Shown: positions 9,307 to 17,788, counted from the stretch's first letter. The stretch is 64,000 bases of DNA from CAZDGV01 sp964505195 (GCA_964505195.1 CAZDGV010000004.1:41571-105570), one strand, 5' to 3'. Numbers and translations are program-made. Notes: generated by a model from the letters alone, not told the origin.

Positions 9307-9636
9307 TTATTCAAGAAACGACGCAATCAGCTTTTCCATTTTTTCGATCTTTTCTTCGTTTACACTGTAGCGAATATGTTTTCCATTGCGATGGGTGTTT
9401 ACGAATCCAGCCCTGCGCAAAATAGCCAGGTGCTGAGATGTTACCGATTGTTCCAATCGCAAAGCAATGTAAAGCTCCGTTACCGTCATTTGCTTTTTTT
9501 CAAAAATCATTTGCAAGATTTGCTGACGCAAAGGATGGTTGATTGCGCGTAGCGTCACTGCTGCTTTACGCAGTTGCTGTACGCTCATCTCTAGCTTTTC
9601 CTGACTAGGGCTGGTATTTTCTACAGGTGTTGTCAT
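9307..9636 (-). CDS. ArsR-family winged-helix regulator
   Basis: This 109-residue DNA-binding protein has the ArsR/SmtB winged helix: LRAINHPLRQQILQMI, a recognition helix around TELYIALRLEQSVTSQHLAILRRAGFV, and the wing GKHIRYSVNEEKIEK. It contains no cysteine, so it lacks the usual ELCVCD metal site, and the signal it senses is unknown. The ATG at 9636 was chosen over the TTG two codons upstream. It lies 48 bp downstream of tsaB on the same strand and could be the last gene of that operon. Confidence 0.83.
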   Translation of the reverse strand: MTTPVENTSPSQEKLEMSVQQLRKAAVTLRAINHPLRQQILQMIFEKKQMTVTELYIALRLEQSVTSQHLAILRRAGFVNTHRNGKHIRYSVNEEKIEKMEKLIASFLE

Positions 9637-9684
9637 TAACAATCCATCTTATTTATAAAGTAAAGCAATCTTGCCGATATAGAT

Positions 9685-10374
9685 TCAGCTTTTCGATTCC
9701 TTTTTCGCGGGCGTATAAAAATCTTTGCTGTACTGTGGTGCTGCATAAGCCAATGAGCTAAATTGCTTTTTGTTAAACATCGATTCAGCCATCGTTGCCA
9801 TATCGGCAGCTGACCAGCTATCTGTAATAAAGCGCGCATTGGAATCTTTGCAAATTGTTTTCCATTTGTCTGTACCGCTACCGGTAAAATGAACAACAGA
9901 TTCTGAAAGCCATTCTTGGTAAGATGCTTCGTCAAGCAGCTTTGGTTGTGGTGCTTCCAGGCATTCAAGCGCAGCATTATATACAGCGCTGAATACTTCC
10001 ATTCGTCTCGCATCAATCATAGGTATGATCAAGTCGTTTTTTCCGATGGCAGCATTACTCACTGCAGCATACGCCATGATTGCTGTTGTAGGGATCGTCA
10101 AGAGTGGAATATTCAGTGCATAACAAATGCCCTTGGCAGATGCCATACCTACGCGCAATCCGGTGTATGACCCCGGACCTTCACTTACACAAACTGCTGC
10201 TATACTTTTTATATCGAGTGAAAGCGCTTCAAGCAGTCCAGTAATGGCCGGTTGAATAAAAGCAGCATGATCTTTTTGTATTTCATTGCGTTTCATGCCT
10301 AGCACTTTACCGTCCTTTGCAATGGCAACAGAGGCATGAGTGGTGGCACTATCAATACAAAGTAGAATCGACAT
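9685..10374 (-). CDS. tsaB: tRNA threonylcarbamoyladenosine biosynthesis protein TsaB
   Basis: A 229-residue member of the Kae1/TsaD/TsaB ASKHA family. It partners TsaD and TsaE in making the t6A modification at position 37 of ANN-decoding tRNAs. The N-terminus MSILLCIDSATTHASVAI and the signature VSEGPGSYTGLRVGMASAKG are typical. It lacks the metal-binding HxxxH of TsaD, which separates the paralogues. It starts 6 bp after the stop of the 3HCDH-domain gene, so the two are very probably translated from one transcript. Confidence 0.92.
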   Translation of the reverse strand: MSILLCIDSATTHASVAIAKDGKVLGMKRNEIQKDHAAFIQPAITGLLEALSLDIKSIAAVCVSEGPGSYTGLRVGMASAKGICYALNIPLLTIPTTAIMAYAAVSNAAIGKNDLIIPMIDARRMEVFSAVYNAALECLEAPQPKLLDEASYQEWLSESVVHFTGSGTDKWKTICKDSNARFITDSWSAADMATMAESMFNKKQFSSLAYAAPQYSKDFYTPAKKESKS

Positions 10375-10380
10375 GCTGCG

Positions 10381-10992
10381 TTATTGAAGCAGCGAAGCTG
10401 CGGGTGTGTAAATGGAATTTTCAGCAGCAAGTGCCTGAAGCAGATTGGCAACATGTTGCTTCCCAATTTTTTCGCACCATGCAAATGGTCCCAGCGGGTA
10501 ATTGGTGCCCAGTCGCATAGCCGTATCAATGTCTGCCGGTAATGCAATATCTTCTTCCGCAGCTAAATAAGCTTCGTTAATGATGCATGCGATGATACGC
10601 GGCGTGATGAAGCCGATTGTATCGGGCAACCAATTTCCTTGGATGCCAAATCTTTCCAAAAAAGGAGTAAAAAAGGGTTGATGGGATACGGAGGCACTTA
10701 TTTCAAGCGGAGCTTGATCATTAGCACCTGGCCACCAATTGTAGCGTGCAATGGGAGCGTTGCCAACTTGTAACTCCTGCAGCGTATAGCAGGTGCTTCC
10801 AATGAGCACAGGGATATTTTTTTCCTTGTAAATATTTATCCTTGAAGGATGTTGCTCCAAAAATGGATCAATGATGAAGTCGGCATCTACTCCTTCAGGT
10901 TGTGCGGCAACATGAAAGCTACATCCCTCTGCATGCAAAGGTTTGCCCATCCATTCCGACACAGGGTTGTCTGCTATCACGAACACTTTCAT
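10381..10992 (-). CDS. 3-hydroxyacyl-CoA dehydrogenase C-terminal domain protein without intact NAD-binding fold
   Basis: The product has 203 residues. The C-terminal half (about 105-190) matches the 3HCDH helical domain: PDTIGFITPRIIACIINEAYL and the segment with MRLGTNYPLGPFAW, both typical of 3-hydroxybutyryl-CoA dehydrogenase. The N-terminal 100 residues are far shorter than the usual Rossmann domain of about 185 residues and lack GxGxxG. The catalytic histidine region (HFFNP-like) is replaced by ARYNWWPG. The protein is therefore probably not a conventional dehydrogenase. It could be a degenerate enzyme, a CoA-ester-binding protein or a subunit. It lies immediately upstream of tsaB. Confidence 0.7.
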   Translation of the reverse strand: MKVFVIADNPVSEWMGKPLHAEGCSFHVAAQPEGVDADFIIDPFLEQHPSRINIYKEKNIPVLIGSTCYTLQELQVGNAPIARYNWWPGANDQAPLEISASVSHQPFFTPFLERFGIQGNWLPDTIGFITPRIIACIINEAYLAAEEDIALPADIDTAMRLGTNYPLGPFAWCEKIGKQHVANLLQALAAENSIYTPAASLLQ

Positions 10993-11014
10993 GCTTTCTT
11001 ATTGCTTTTCATTG

Positions 11015-11022
11015 CAAAAATA
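11015..11022 (-). promoter_or_regulatory. -7 promoter element of the 3HCDH-domain/tsaB operon
   Basis: TATTTTTG on the minus strand is a perfect TAnnTTTG match, 22 nt before the start codon at 10992. It shares the 75-bp divergent region with ridA. Confidence 0.45.
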
Positions 11023-11067
11023 GGGGGATTCACAGCCTTTCGCTAAACTTGCATCACAATCTCATTT

Positions 11068-11448
11068 ATGGAAAAAACAATTATACAAACCCATCAGGCA
11101 CCTGCGCCCATCGGTCCGTACAGTCAGGCAGTAAAAGCTGGAAATATGCTTTTCATATCCGGACAAATTGCCATTGATCCGCAAACCAATGAACTTAATA
11201 ATTCCGACCTGAATACTGAAACACATCAGGTAATGAAAAATCTTTCAGCCGTGCTTGCTGCGGCCGGACTGGATTTAAGTAACGTGGTTAAGACCACCAT
11301 TTTTCTCAGTGACATGAGTTTGTTTGCTGCGGTGAATGAAATTTATGGTGGATATTTTACAGATCAGTTTCCTGCACGGGAAACGGTGGCGGTAAAAGGG
11401 CTACCCCGCAATGTTCATGTGGAGATCAGTATGATTGCTGCTATTTAA
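11068..11448 (+). CDS. ridA: RidA-family enamine/imine deaminase
   Basis: A 126-residue member of the YjgF/YER057c/UK114 family, which hydrolyses reactive 2-aminoacrylate-type enamines released by PLP enzymes. The signatures are APAPIGPYSQAVKAGNMLFISGQIAIDP near the N-terminus and the C-terminal substrate-binding region ARETVAVKGLPRNVHVEISMIA, where the arginine that contacts the carboxylate is followed by the conserved VEI. Length matches the family. It is divergent from the 3HCDH/tsaB operon and convergent with rng, with 11 bp between the stop codons. Confidence 0.92.
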   Translation: MEKTIIQTHQAPAPIGPYSQAVKAGNMLFISGQIAIDPQTNELNNSDLNTETHQVMKNLSAVLAAAGLDLSNVVKTTIFLSDMSLFAAVNEIYGGYFTDQFPARETVAVKGLPRNVHVEISMIAAI

Positions 11449-11459
11449 TATGCGCAAAC

Positions 11460-13007
11460 CTAGATTCTGATTTCTTCTCCCTGCTTGTCGTAAAACTGGT
11501 ATTGGGTAAGATGAAAGCCCGTATTTGATTTTAAACGAATGCTTTGCTTGAAGCGCCAGCTCCATTTCATTCGCTTGGAGGGGAATCCTTTTCTTAAATA
11601 TGCTTCTAAAATGGGATGCACCATTACCGTGAGACCATCATGTTTTTGCATGATGAGGTAGCTCAGGTTCTTTTCAATTTCATCTTCCAGAATAAGGGTA
11701 GATGCAACTTTGCCGGTGCCTTCGCAGCTCGGGCACACTTCCTGCGTGTTGATGCTTACTTCGGGCTTCATGCGCTGACGTGTAATTTGCATGATCCCGA
11801 ATTTTGAAATCGGCAGTATGGCATGCCGTGCACGGTCGCCTTTCATCAGCGTTTCCATTGCATCGGCCAGCTTGCGTTTGTTTTCAGGCAGTTTCATATC
11901 TATGAAATCCACCACGATAATGCCCCCTAAATCGCGCAGCCGCAGCTGTCTGGCAATTTCTTCCGCCGCCTCCAAGTTGGTTTGCAGTGCATTTTCTTCC
12001 TGGTTGCTTCCAACACTCTTGTAACCGCTGTTTACATCAATTACGTGCAGCGCTTCGGTATGTTCTATAATGAGGTATGCGCCACTGTTAAGATTTACGG
12101 TTTTGCCGAAAGCAGCTTTTACCTGCTTGGTAATGCCAAAGCTGTCGAAGATGGCAGCACCGTTTTGATAGTAGCCTACGATGTCGGCTTTTTCAGGAGC
12201 AATTTTTTGAATATAGGTGCGAGTGTCGTTGAAAATATTTTTATCGTTTACAACAATGCGATTGAAATCGGCATTGAGTAAATCACGCAGAATGCTGGTG
12301 GTTTTATTTTGCTCACCCAGAATTTTGGCGGGTGCAGTTGCATTTTTCAGGTTTTGCTGAATTTGCTTCCACATGAGCACCAGGTTATTGAGATCTTCAT
12401 GCAGCTCTGCGGTATTTTTTCCTTCTGCAGCCGTGCGCACTATTACACCAAAGTTTTTGGGTTTGATGGCTTCAACAATTTTTTGAAGTCGTCGGCGCTC
12501 ATCGCCTGAATGTATTTTTCGTGAAACCGCTACAATGTCATTAAAGGGGGTAACTACCACAAAACGACCAGGCAGGGAAATTTCGCAACTGAGGCGTGGG
12601 CCTTTGGCTGCGATGGGTTCTTTCAAAATCTGCACCAGCACATTGGGTTTTCCACCCAGTACTTCTCCAATTTTTCCGGTCTTAAGAATTTCAGGTTCGT
12701 TGCCAAATTTTCCGAAATCAAATGATTCCGGCTGCTTGTCGGTCATGGCAAGCTGCGTAAACTTGAGAATGGAACGGGCGTAGGGACTTAGGTCGGTATA
12801 GTGGAGAAACCCGTCTTTTTCAAAGCCCACATCAACAAATGCGGCATTCATTCCCGGCACAAGCTTTTTCACTTTGCCAAGGTATAGGTCGCCCACGGTA
12901 AAACTTGCATCATGCGTTTCCTGATGCAGTTCTACGAGCTTTTTGTCTTCCAACAAAGCAATTTCCACGCCGGACGGCGCAGACTGGATGATCAGTTCTT
13001 TATTCAC
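11460..13007 (-). CDS. rng: ribonuclease E/G family protein (RNase G-like)
   Basis: An endoribonuclease for 5S/16S rRNA maturation and mRNA decay. The 515-residue protein has the catalytic half of RNase E only: an S1 domain near residues 38-120 (VGDLYLGKVKKLVPGMNAAFVDVG), the RNase-H-like domain with metal-binding Asp in VIDVNSGYKSVG and in VVDFIDMK, and the zinc-link-like CPSCEGTG. No C-terminal degradosome scaffold is present. The start is a GTG at 13007; upstream the frame has no ATG before a TAG. The 140-nt leader holds a strong hairpin. The order HU - TPR - short basic ORF - rng beside mutY/ssb/gldE/gldD is a common Bacteroidota arrangement. Confidence 0.92.
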   Translation of the reverse strand: MNKELIIQSAPSGVEIALLEDKKLVELHQETHDASFTVGDLYLGKVKKLVPGMNAAFVDVGFEKDGFLHYTDLSPYARSILKFTQLAMTDKQPESFDFGKFGNEPEILKTGKIGEVLGGKPNVLVQILKEPIAAKGPRLSCEISLPGRFVVVTPFNDIVAVSRKIHSGDERRRLQKIVEAIKPKNFGVIVRTAAEGKNTAELHEDLNNLVLMWKQIQQNLKNATAPAKILGEQNKTTSILRDLLNADFNRIVVNDKNIFNDTRTYIQKIAPEKADIVGYYQNGAAIFDSFGITKQVKAAFGKTVNLNSGAYLIIEHTEALHVIDVNSGYKSVGSNQEENALQTNLEAAEEIARQLRLRDLGGIIVVDFIDMKLPENKRKLADAMETLMKGDRARHAILPISKFGIMQITRQRMKPEVSINTQEVCPSCEGTGKVASTLILEDEIEKNLSYLIMQKHDGLTVMVHPILEAYLRKGFPSKRMKWSWRFKQSIRLKSNTGFHLTQYQFYDKQGEEIRI

Positions 13008-13108
13008 CGGAACGTCTTTAAGATTCTACCATCACCTGATCAGGAAGGAAAGGAAAATGCAGATACTGATTTACAAGCATGTGATCAGCTGCATAGCAAA
13101 GGTGACAG

Positions 13109-13128
13109 CGCCCTGCATGGGCAGGGCG
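13109..13128. promoter_or_regulatory. GC-rich hairpin in the rng leader
   Basis: CGCCCTGC / GCAGGGCG form a perfect 8-bp stem around a 4-nt loop, between the 31-residue ORF and rng. No T run follows on either strand, so it is not a standard intrinsic terminator. It may be an RNA processing or autoregulatory element, as RNase E/G messages are often self-cleaved. A near-consensus -7 element (CACCTTTG, 13104 to 13097) follows it. Confidence 0.4.
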
Positions 13129-13147
13129 TCATCTCAAACAGAAGATC

Positions 13148-13243
13148 TTAGCGATTCTTCTTTTTGTGACGATTCTTGCGCAGGCGCTTTTTGCGCTTGT
13201 GCGTGGCTATTTTATGACGTTTTCTTTTTTTACCGCAAGGCAT
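13148..13243 (-). CDS. 31-residue highly basic protein, AURKAIP1/COX24 (mS38-like) family
   Basis: A short ORF, ATG to TAA, begins MPCGKKRKRHKIATHKRKKR and continues LRKNRHKKKNR. Of 31 residues, 21 are Lys, Arg or His. The KRKRHKxxTHKRKKRLRKNRHK pattern is that of the AURKAIP1/COX24 domain, found in mitochondrial small-subunit ribosomal protein mS38 and in short bacterial proteins. A ribosome-associated role is therefore inferred. It lies 30 bp after the TPR gene and 140 bp before rng, all on the minus strand. The composition is too extreme and the family match too close to be a chance frame. Confidence 0.82.
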   Translation of the reverse strand: MPCGKKRKRHKIATHKRKKRLRKNRHKKKNR

Positions 13244-13273
13244 ACTTAATAATTTTAATGTGATCCAATTAAT

Positions 13274-14185
13274 TTATAATGTCTTGATATGATCTTCAAT
13301 TCTTTGCATCATATCGGGATTGCTTCTGAATTTCCCTTCCTTTTCAAGTCGCTGAACAGTTTGCGTAAAGCGAATAAACCATTTTTTGGCAGCCGCTTTG
13401 TCGCCCGTTCTTTCTGCCGCATCGGCCAGGCGAAGCAGGGCCTCCATATTGTTTGGCTCCAGCTCAACCACTCTGCTAAACCTTTCCACCGCTTTGGGCC
13501 ATTGCGCCGAAATGAAAGCACCCATACCCAGCATATAGTGGGCGTAGGCGTTATCGGGGTTTTTGTTGGTTACCTCACGAATGAGGTTGATGCCTTTCAT
13601 TGGCATTTCACCCGGATTCATCGCACCGAAAAAATAACAGCTGCCTAGTCCAACAGCAGTAGAATCATTTTCCGGATTGCTTTCATAAGCCTTTTCAAAC
13701 AGCGTTCTTGCTTCCTTTGCCATCCAAACTTGCAGTGGTAATTCCTCAACACCCTGCAGTTCTGTTAACAGCAAATGGGCTGCAAAGGTGAGACTTTTCT
13801 CTGAATTTTCCAATTTAGCGGCTTCTGCCGTGTATTTGGCATAGGGCACGAATATGCCCACGCTGTCTTTCCAAAACCTGGCCAGCATATGAAAAGCATG
13901 GATTTGTTGCTGTTTTACATCGCCCCGCACAACACTGTTTTCAAGCTCCATCACCCTTTTCAGCTGTTCCGGCTTTAATTTCTGCTTGGCAATGCCCAGC
14001 ATGGTGGTAAAATCCATTGCGCCCTCTGCGTTTGCGTCGGCACTATGGTCGTGTCCGTCGTCGGGGCTATGGGTTGTTGCAGCCGTATCGGCAGGTTGTT
14101 CTTTTGTGGTGGGGCCGAATGCGTAAAGCAGAATCACTGCCAGTATCGCTGTTGAAATAAAGATAATTTGTTGCCGCTTCATCAT
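13274..14185 (-). CDS. membrane-anchored tetratricopeptide repeat protein
   Basis: This 303-residue protein has an N-terminal signal anchor (about residues 5-23), then a His/Asp-rich linker (HSPDDGHDHSADA). Helical repeats follow; the clearest TPR units are at about 195-290 (NAYAHYMLGMGAFISAQWPKAVERF and NMEALLRLADAAERTGDKAAAKKWF). The bulk is predicted to face the periplasm. The start may be the ATG at 14185 or at 14182. It sits between HU and the short ribosomal-like ORF, a position often taken by a TPR gene in related genomes. The specific role is unknown. Confidence 0.75.
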   Translation of the reverse strand: MMKRQQIIFISTAILAVILLYAFGPTTKEQPADTAATTHSPDDGHDHSADANAEGAMDFTTMLGIAKQKLKPEQLKRVMELENSVVRGDVKQQQIHAFHMLARFWKDSVGIFVPYAKYTAEAAKLENSEKSLTFAAHLLLTELQGVEELPLQVWMAKEARTLFEKAYESNPENDSTAVGLGSCYFFGAMNPGEMPMKGINLIREVTNKNPDNAYAHYMLGMGAFISAQWPKAVERFSRVVELEPNNMEALLRLADAAERTGDKAAAKKWFIRFTQTVQRLEKEGKFRSNPDMMQRIEDHIKTL

Positions 14186-14192
14186 AAGGGGG

Positions 14193-14200
14193 CAAAGCTA
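14193..14200 (-). promoter_or_regulatory. -7 promoter element of the TPR gene
   Basis: TAGCTTTG on the minus strand matches TAnnTTTG and ends 7 nt before the ATG at 14185, implying a very short or absent 5' leader. Confidence 0.45.
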
Positions 14201-14259
14201 CGCGGAAACAAGCGTTCGGCGCTCGTAAAAAGGTAAAGAAAATCCTAAAAGGAAGGGGC

Positions 14260-14550
14260 TTATCCGCCGTTGTGCTTGTTCTTCACTTCTGCAACAAACT
14301 CTTTTGCAGGTTTGAAGGCAGGGATAAAATGTTCTGGAATGTGTACAGCGGTGTTACGCTTGATGTTACGGCCAATTTTGGCAGCACGCTTCTTGGTAAT
14401 GAAGCTGCCGAAACCACGGATATAAATGTTTTGGCCGCCAGCGAGCGAATCCTTGACTTCTTTAAACATGGTTTCCAAAGTAACCAGCACATCCACTTTG
14501 GGGATACCGGTTTTTTCTGAAATTTGATGTACTAAATCAGCCTTTCTCAT
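14260..14550 (-). CDS. HU/IHF-family DNA-binding protein
   Basis: A nucleoid-associated protein of 96 residues. The family signature is clear: ADLVHQISEKTGIPK at the N-terminus, the GFGSFITKKRAAKIGRN beta-arm entry at about 46-62, and the conserved proline of the DNA-intercalating arm in HIPEH. It most resembles HU rather than IHF, but the two cannot be separated by reading alone. It is divergent from mutY across 193 bp that hold only weak promoter-like sequences for each side. Confidence 0.93.
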   Translation of the reverse strand: MRKADLVHQISEKTGIPKVDVLVTLETMFKEVKDSLAGGQNIYIRGFGSFITKKRAAKIGRNIKRNTAVHIPEHFIPAFKPAKEFVAEVKNKHNGG

Positions 14551-14743
14551 GAGGGTTTTAAGAATTTATGACCAGCTCAGCAGCGAAAAAATAGCGACTG
14601 AAGGTCTGTTTTTGATCAGTTTCCGGAATAAAGCTAAGGGATTATTAAACAAAAAACAAGAAAATTTTATTGCAACTTGTTGAAAATGAGAGCTAATATA
14701 CACGCCATTCTATTTAAATTTACCCTTTAAAAACTTAAACAAA

Positions 14744-15853
14744 ATGCATCTCATTCCGCCTGTCCGCCTACGCTATTTCAGGCAAAAACTGTTACAGTGG
14801 CACGAGCGGGATAACAAAAGGCAGATGCCCTGGAAGGGCGAGAAGGATGTTTACAAGATTTGGCTGAGCGAAATTATTTTACAGCAAACAAGGGTTGAGC
14901 AGGGGAAGGATTATTACCTGAAATTTATCACACAATTCCCTGCCATTCAACAACTTGCAAAAGCACCTTTGGAACGGGTGTATAAACTTTGGGAAGGTTT
15001 GGGCTATTACAACCGATGTAAAAACCTGCATCATACCGCACAAACAGTTGCGCGCGAAATGGGCGGGAAATTCCCGGATACTTATGAAGGGTTGCTTGGC
15101 CTAAAGGGGGTAGGTCCCTATACGGCTGCTGCCATTGCCTCTTTTGCTTACAACCTGCCCCATGCGGTGGTAGATGGAAATGTTTACCGACTACTCAGCC
15201 GTTTTTTTGGCATTGCCGAGCCCACCGACAGCAAGCAGGGACAGGCGTTGTTTCATGCCTTGGCACAGGATTGCCTGCATCCTCAAAATGCGGCTTTGTA
15301 CAATCAGGCGATCATGGATTTGGGTGCAACAGTTTGTAAACCTGATCTGCCACAATGCAATGTTTGCCCGCTTCGGCGCAAGTGCGTTGCTTACGAGCAG
15401 GATTTGGTTTCCGAATTACCTTACCGCACCAAGCAAATACAAAAGCGCGACCGATGGTTTGTATTTTTTTCATTGCATCATAACAATCAGATGGCGGTTA
15501 GAAAAAGAGAGGGCAAAGACATCTGGTATCATTTAAATGAACTTCCTCACTACGAGGCCGGTTCGCAAAAAGATTGGGAGCAGTTTATAAACCAGGAATA
15601 CAAAAGCTGGATATCATCCCATTATGGCACAATTCATAGCGGCTTATCCGTTTCTGCTGCTTATCGTCAACCGCTTACACACCAGCATATTCATGCCGTA
15701 TTTATACAGTTAAATCTAAAGCAACCGCTGCCCCACCTTCGGAAAAACTGGCAATGGGTAAACCCTGCAGCACGCTCCCGTCTTGCTTTTCCGAAAATCA
15801 TCAATCAGTTTCTCACCAGTAAAGAAATGATGAATAAGCCGGCGGATGGTTGA
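14744..15853 (+). CDS. mutY: A/G-specific adenine DNA glycosylase
   Basis: Base-excision repair enzyme removing adenine mispaired with 8-oxoguanine. It has 369 residues. The catalytic glutamate is E43 (SEIILQQTR), the helix-hairpin-helix is GLKGVGPYTAAAIASFAY (119-136), and the catalytic aspartate is D144 (VVDGNVYRL). The [4Fe-4S] cysteines C198, C205, C208 and C214 have the exact C-x6-C-x2-C-x5-C spacing. The C-terminal NUDIX-like 8-oxoG recognition domain follows (about 230-355). The gene leads the mutY-ssb-gldE-gldD run. Confidence 0.95.
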   Translation: MHLIPPVRLRYFRQKLLQWHERDNKRQMPWKGEKDVYKIWLSEIILQQTRVEQGKDYYLKFITQFPAIQQLAKAPLERVYKLWEGLGYYNRCKNLHHTAQTVAREMGGKFPDTYEGLLGLKGVGPYTAAAIASFAYNLPHAVVDGNVYRLLSRFFGIAEPTDSKQGQALFHALAQDCLHPQNAALYNQAIMDLGATVCKPDLPQCNVCPLRRKCVAYEQDLVSELPYRTKQIQKRDRWFVFFSLHHNNQMAVRKREGKDIWYHLNELPHYEAGSQKDWEQFINQEYKSWISSHYGTIHSGLSVSAAYRQPLTHQHIHAVFIQLNLKQPLPHLRKNWQWVNPAARSRLAFPKIINQFLTSKEMMNKPADG

Positions 15854-15883
15854 TGGATGGCTGAAATAATTGTAATTTTAAAG

Positions 15884-15901
15884 AGATGCTTTTCGGCATC
15901 T
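15884..15901 (+). terminator. small hairpin between mutY and ssb
   Basis: AGATGC / GCATCT form a perfect 6-bp stem around TTTTCG, followed by TTAAAA. The T tract is poor, so it is at best a weak terminator; it may instead be an ssb leader structure. Confidence 0.3.
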
Positions 15902-15917
15902 TTAAAATCATACCATT

Positions 15918-16349
15918 ATGAGAGGCCTAAACAGAGTGATGCTGATCGGCAACCTGGGCAAGGATCCCGATGTTCAAACGCTGGAAGGAAATATCCCGGT
16001 AGCTAAATTTCCACTGGCTACTACCGAAGCATTTAAAGACCGTAGCGGTAAACAGGTATCGCAAACGGAGTGGCATACGGTGGTGTTGTGGCGCGGACTG
16101 GCCGAACTTGCCCAAAAATATCTGCATAAGGGTAGTTTGGTTTACATAGAAGGCCGATTGAAAACAAGAAACTGGGAAGACAAAGAAGGGCATAAAAAAT
16201 ATGTTACCGAGGTTATTGGAGATAACCTGATTATGCTCGATAAAAAAATGGAAGGCGCCAAAACGCAAGATGCACCCGACAACTTAACAGGCTTTCATGG
16301 CGATGATCTTCCGCCCCTTGGTGAACCCTCCTCTGATCTTCCTTTCTAA
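15918..16349 (+). CDS. ssb: single-stranded DNA-binding protein
   Basis: A 143-residue OB-fold protein that coats ssDNA and recruits replication and repair partners. The N-terminus NRVMLIGNLGKDPDVQTLEG, the internal EWHTVVLWRGLAELAQKYLHKGSLVYIEGRL segment and the acidic tail ending DLPF (the partner-binding tip, like DDIPF) are all present. The linker between OB fold and tail is short (about 25 residues). Confidence 0.95.
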   Translation: MRGLNRVMLIGNLGKDPDVQTLEGNIPVAKFPLATTEAFKDRSGKQVSQTEWHTVVLWRGLAELAQKYLHKGSLVYIEGRLKTRNWEDKEGHKKYVTEVIGDNLIMLDKKMEGAKTQDAPDNLTGFHGDDLPPLGEPSSDLPF

Positions 16350-16402
16350 TACAAACTGCGGAGTTAATACCTTTGCAGCAACCTCTACATAGCGTTATAA
16401 CT

Positions 16403-17785
16403 ATGTTGGTTACTATTTACGATTCAAAACCTCTTGCATTGGATTACCTTTCGGAAAGCATTCAACCTATTCTGGCTGTCAATCAGTTTCTGCTGAACAT
16501 TAACGGACAGGGATTCACTTTCTTGTTTATCTTTTTTTTAGGGCTGATATTTTTATCCTTTGTGGTAAGCGGCGCTGAAGTGGCTTTTTTCTCACTGCAG
16601 CATAAAGACCTCAACATGCTTAAAACGAGAAACGATGCTGCTGCGAAAAGAATTGTATCCCTGCTTGAGGAACCCAAGGTACTGATGGGCAGTTTGCTCA
16701 CTGCCAATACTGCCTTTAACATGGCCATCGTGCTCATTGCCAGTTTTCTTATGGATGAGTTGATGCACTTTAATCATCAATTGTTTTTGGTTGGCTTGCT
16801 GATAAAAGTGATTGTGATTGCTTCCCTTTTATTGCTTTTTTGTGAAGTGCTGCCCAAAGCATGGGCTACGCAAAACAATATTCTCTTTGCCTATTTCGCC
16901 AGCTGGTGGATAGATTCCGTGGTGTATCCTTTTTTCAAAAGTATCGGTCGCACTTTGATTGCATATTCCGATGCAGTTGAAAAAAGATTAACCCGTTATC
17001 CGCAAACTTCTACCCGCTCCGATGAACTTGATTATGCCATTGACCTGATGAGTGAAGAGGAAGCAACGCCTGCTGAAAAACAGATTCTCAAAGGCATTCA
17101 AAAGTTTACGAATATTACCGTGCGGCAGATCATGAAATCCAGATTGGATGTAAGTGGTTTGGAAGCTGCTCTGAATTTTCGTCAGGTAGTTAACCGCGTG
17201 GAAGACTTGCATTACAGTCGCCTTCCCGTGTACCGCAATAACCTCGATGAAGTGATCGGTATATTATATACCAAAGATCTGCTTCCTTTTTTGCAGGAAG
17301 ATGATCATTTCGATTGGCATCGTTTGATGCGTACGCCCTATTTTGTTCCTGAGCAGAAACTCATCAACGATTTGCTCAGCGAGTTTCAGCAAAAGAAAAC
17401 CCATATGGCAGTGGTAGTAGATGAATTTGGCGGAACCAGTGGCATTGTTACAATGGAAGATATTCTGGAAGAAATTATCGGCGAGATCAAAGATGAATTT
17501 GATGAAGATGAATCCGTCAATAAAAAAATGGATGAATACAATTTCATCTTCGAAGGCCGTACCATGATTCACGATGTTTGTAAAATGATGAACTTGCCTG
17601 CAGAAACCTTCGAGTCGGTACGCGGTGAAAGCGAGTCGCTTGCAGGATTGGTTCTGGAGCTGGCAGAGCGATTGCCCGAAGTGAATGAGGTGATTGCCAG
17701 CGGCGATTTTGAATTCACCATACTGGAAACCCGAAAAAACCGTTTGGAAAAAATTAAGGTTACGATTAAACCGGTCAATCTCTAA
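16403..17785 (+). CDS. gldE: gliding motility-associated protein GldE (CNNM/CBS membrane protein)
   Basis: The 460-residue protein has an N-terminal DUF21/CNNM membrane domain with about four hydrophobic helices (residues about 25-170), a CBS pair (about 220-340; YSRLPVYRNNLDEVIGILYTKDLL and VVVDEFGGTSGIVTMEDILEEIIGEI), and a C-terminal CorC/HlyC transporter-associated domain. The family resembles Mg/Co efflux proteins. Its place directly before gldD (3 bp) identifies it as GldE, which supports gliding and type IX secretion in Flavobacterium. The ATG at 16403 was chosen over a TTG at 16373. Confidence 0.92.
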   Translation: MLVTIYDSKPLALDYLSESIQPILAVNQFLLNINGQGFTFLFIFFLGLIFLSFVVSGAEVAFFSLQHKDLNMLKTRNDAAAKRIVSLLEEPKVLMGSLLTANTAFNMAIVLIASFLMDELMHFNHQLFLVGLLIKVIVIASLLLLFCEVLPKAWATQNNILFAYFASWWIDSVVYPFFKSIGRTLIAYSDAVEKRLTRYPQTSTRSDELDYAIDLMSEEEATPAEKQILKGIQKFTNITVRQIMKSRLDVSGLEAALNFRQVVNRVEDLHYSRLPVYRNNLDEVIGILYTKDLLPFLQEDDHFDWHRLMRTPYFVPEQKLINDLLSEFQQKKTHMAVVVDEFGGTSGIVTMEDILEEIIGEIKDEFDEDESVNKKMDEYNFIFEGRTMIHDVCKMMNLPAETFESVRGESESLAGLVLELAERLPEVNEVIASGDFEFTILETRKNRLEKIKVTIKPVNL

Positions 17786-17788
17786 AAA

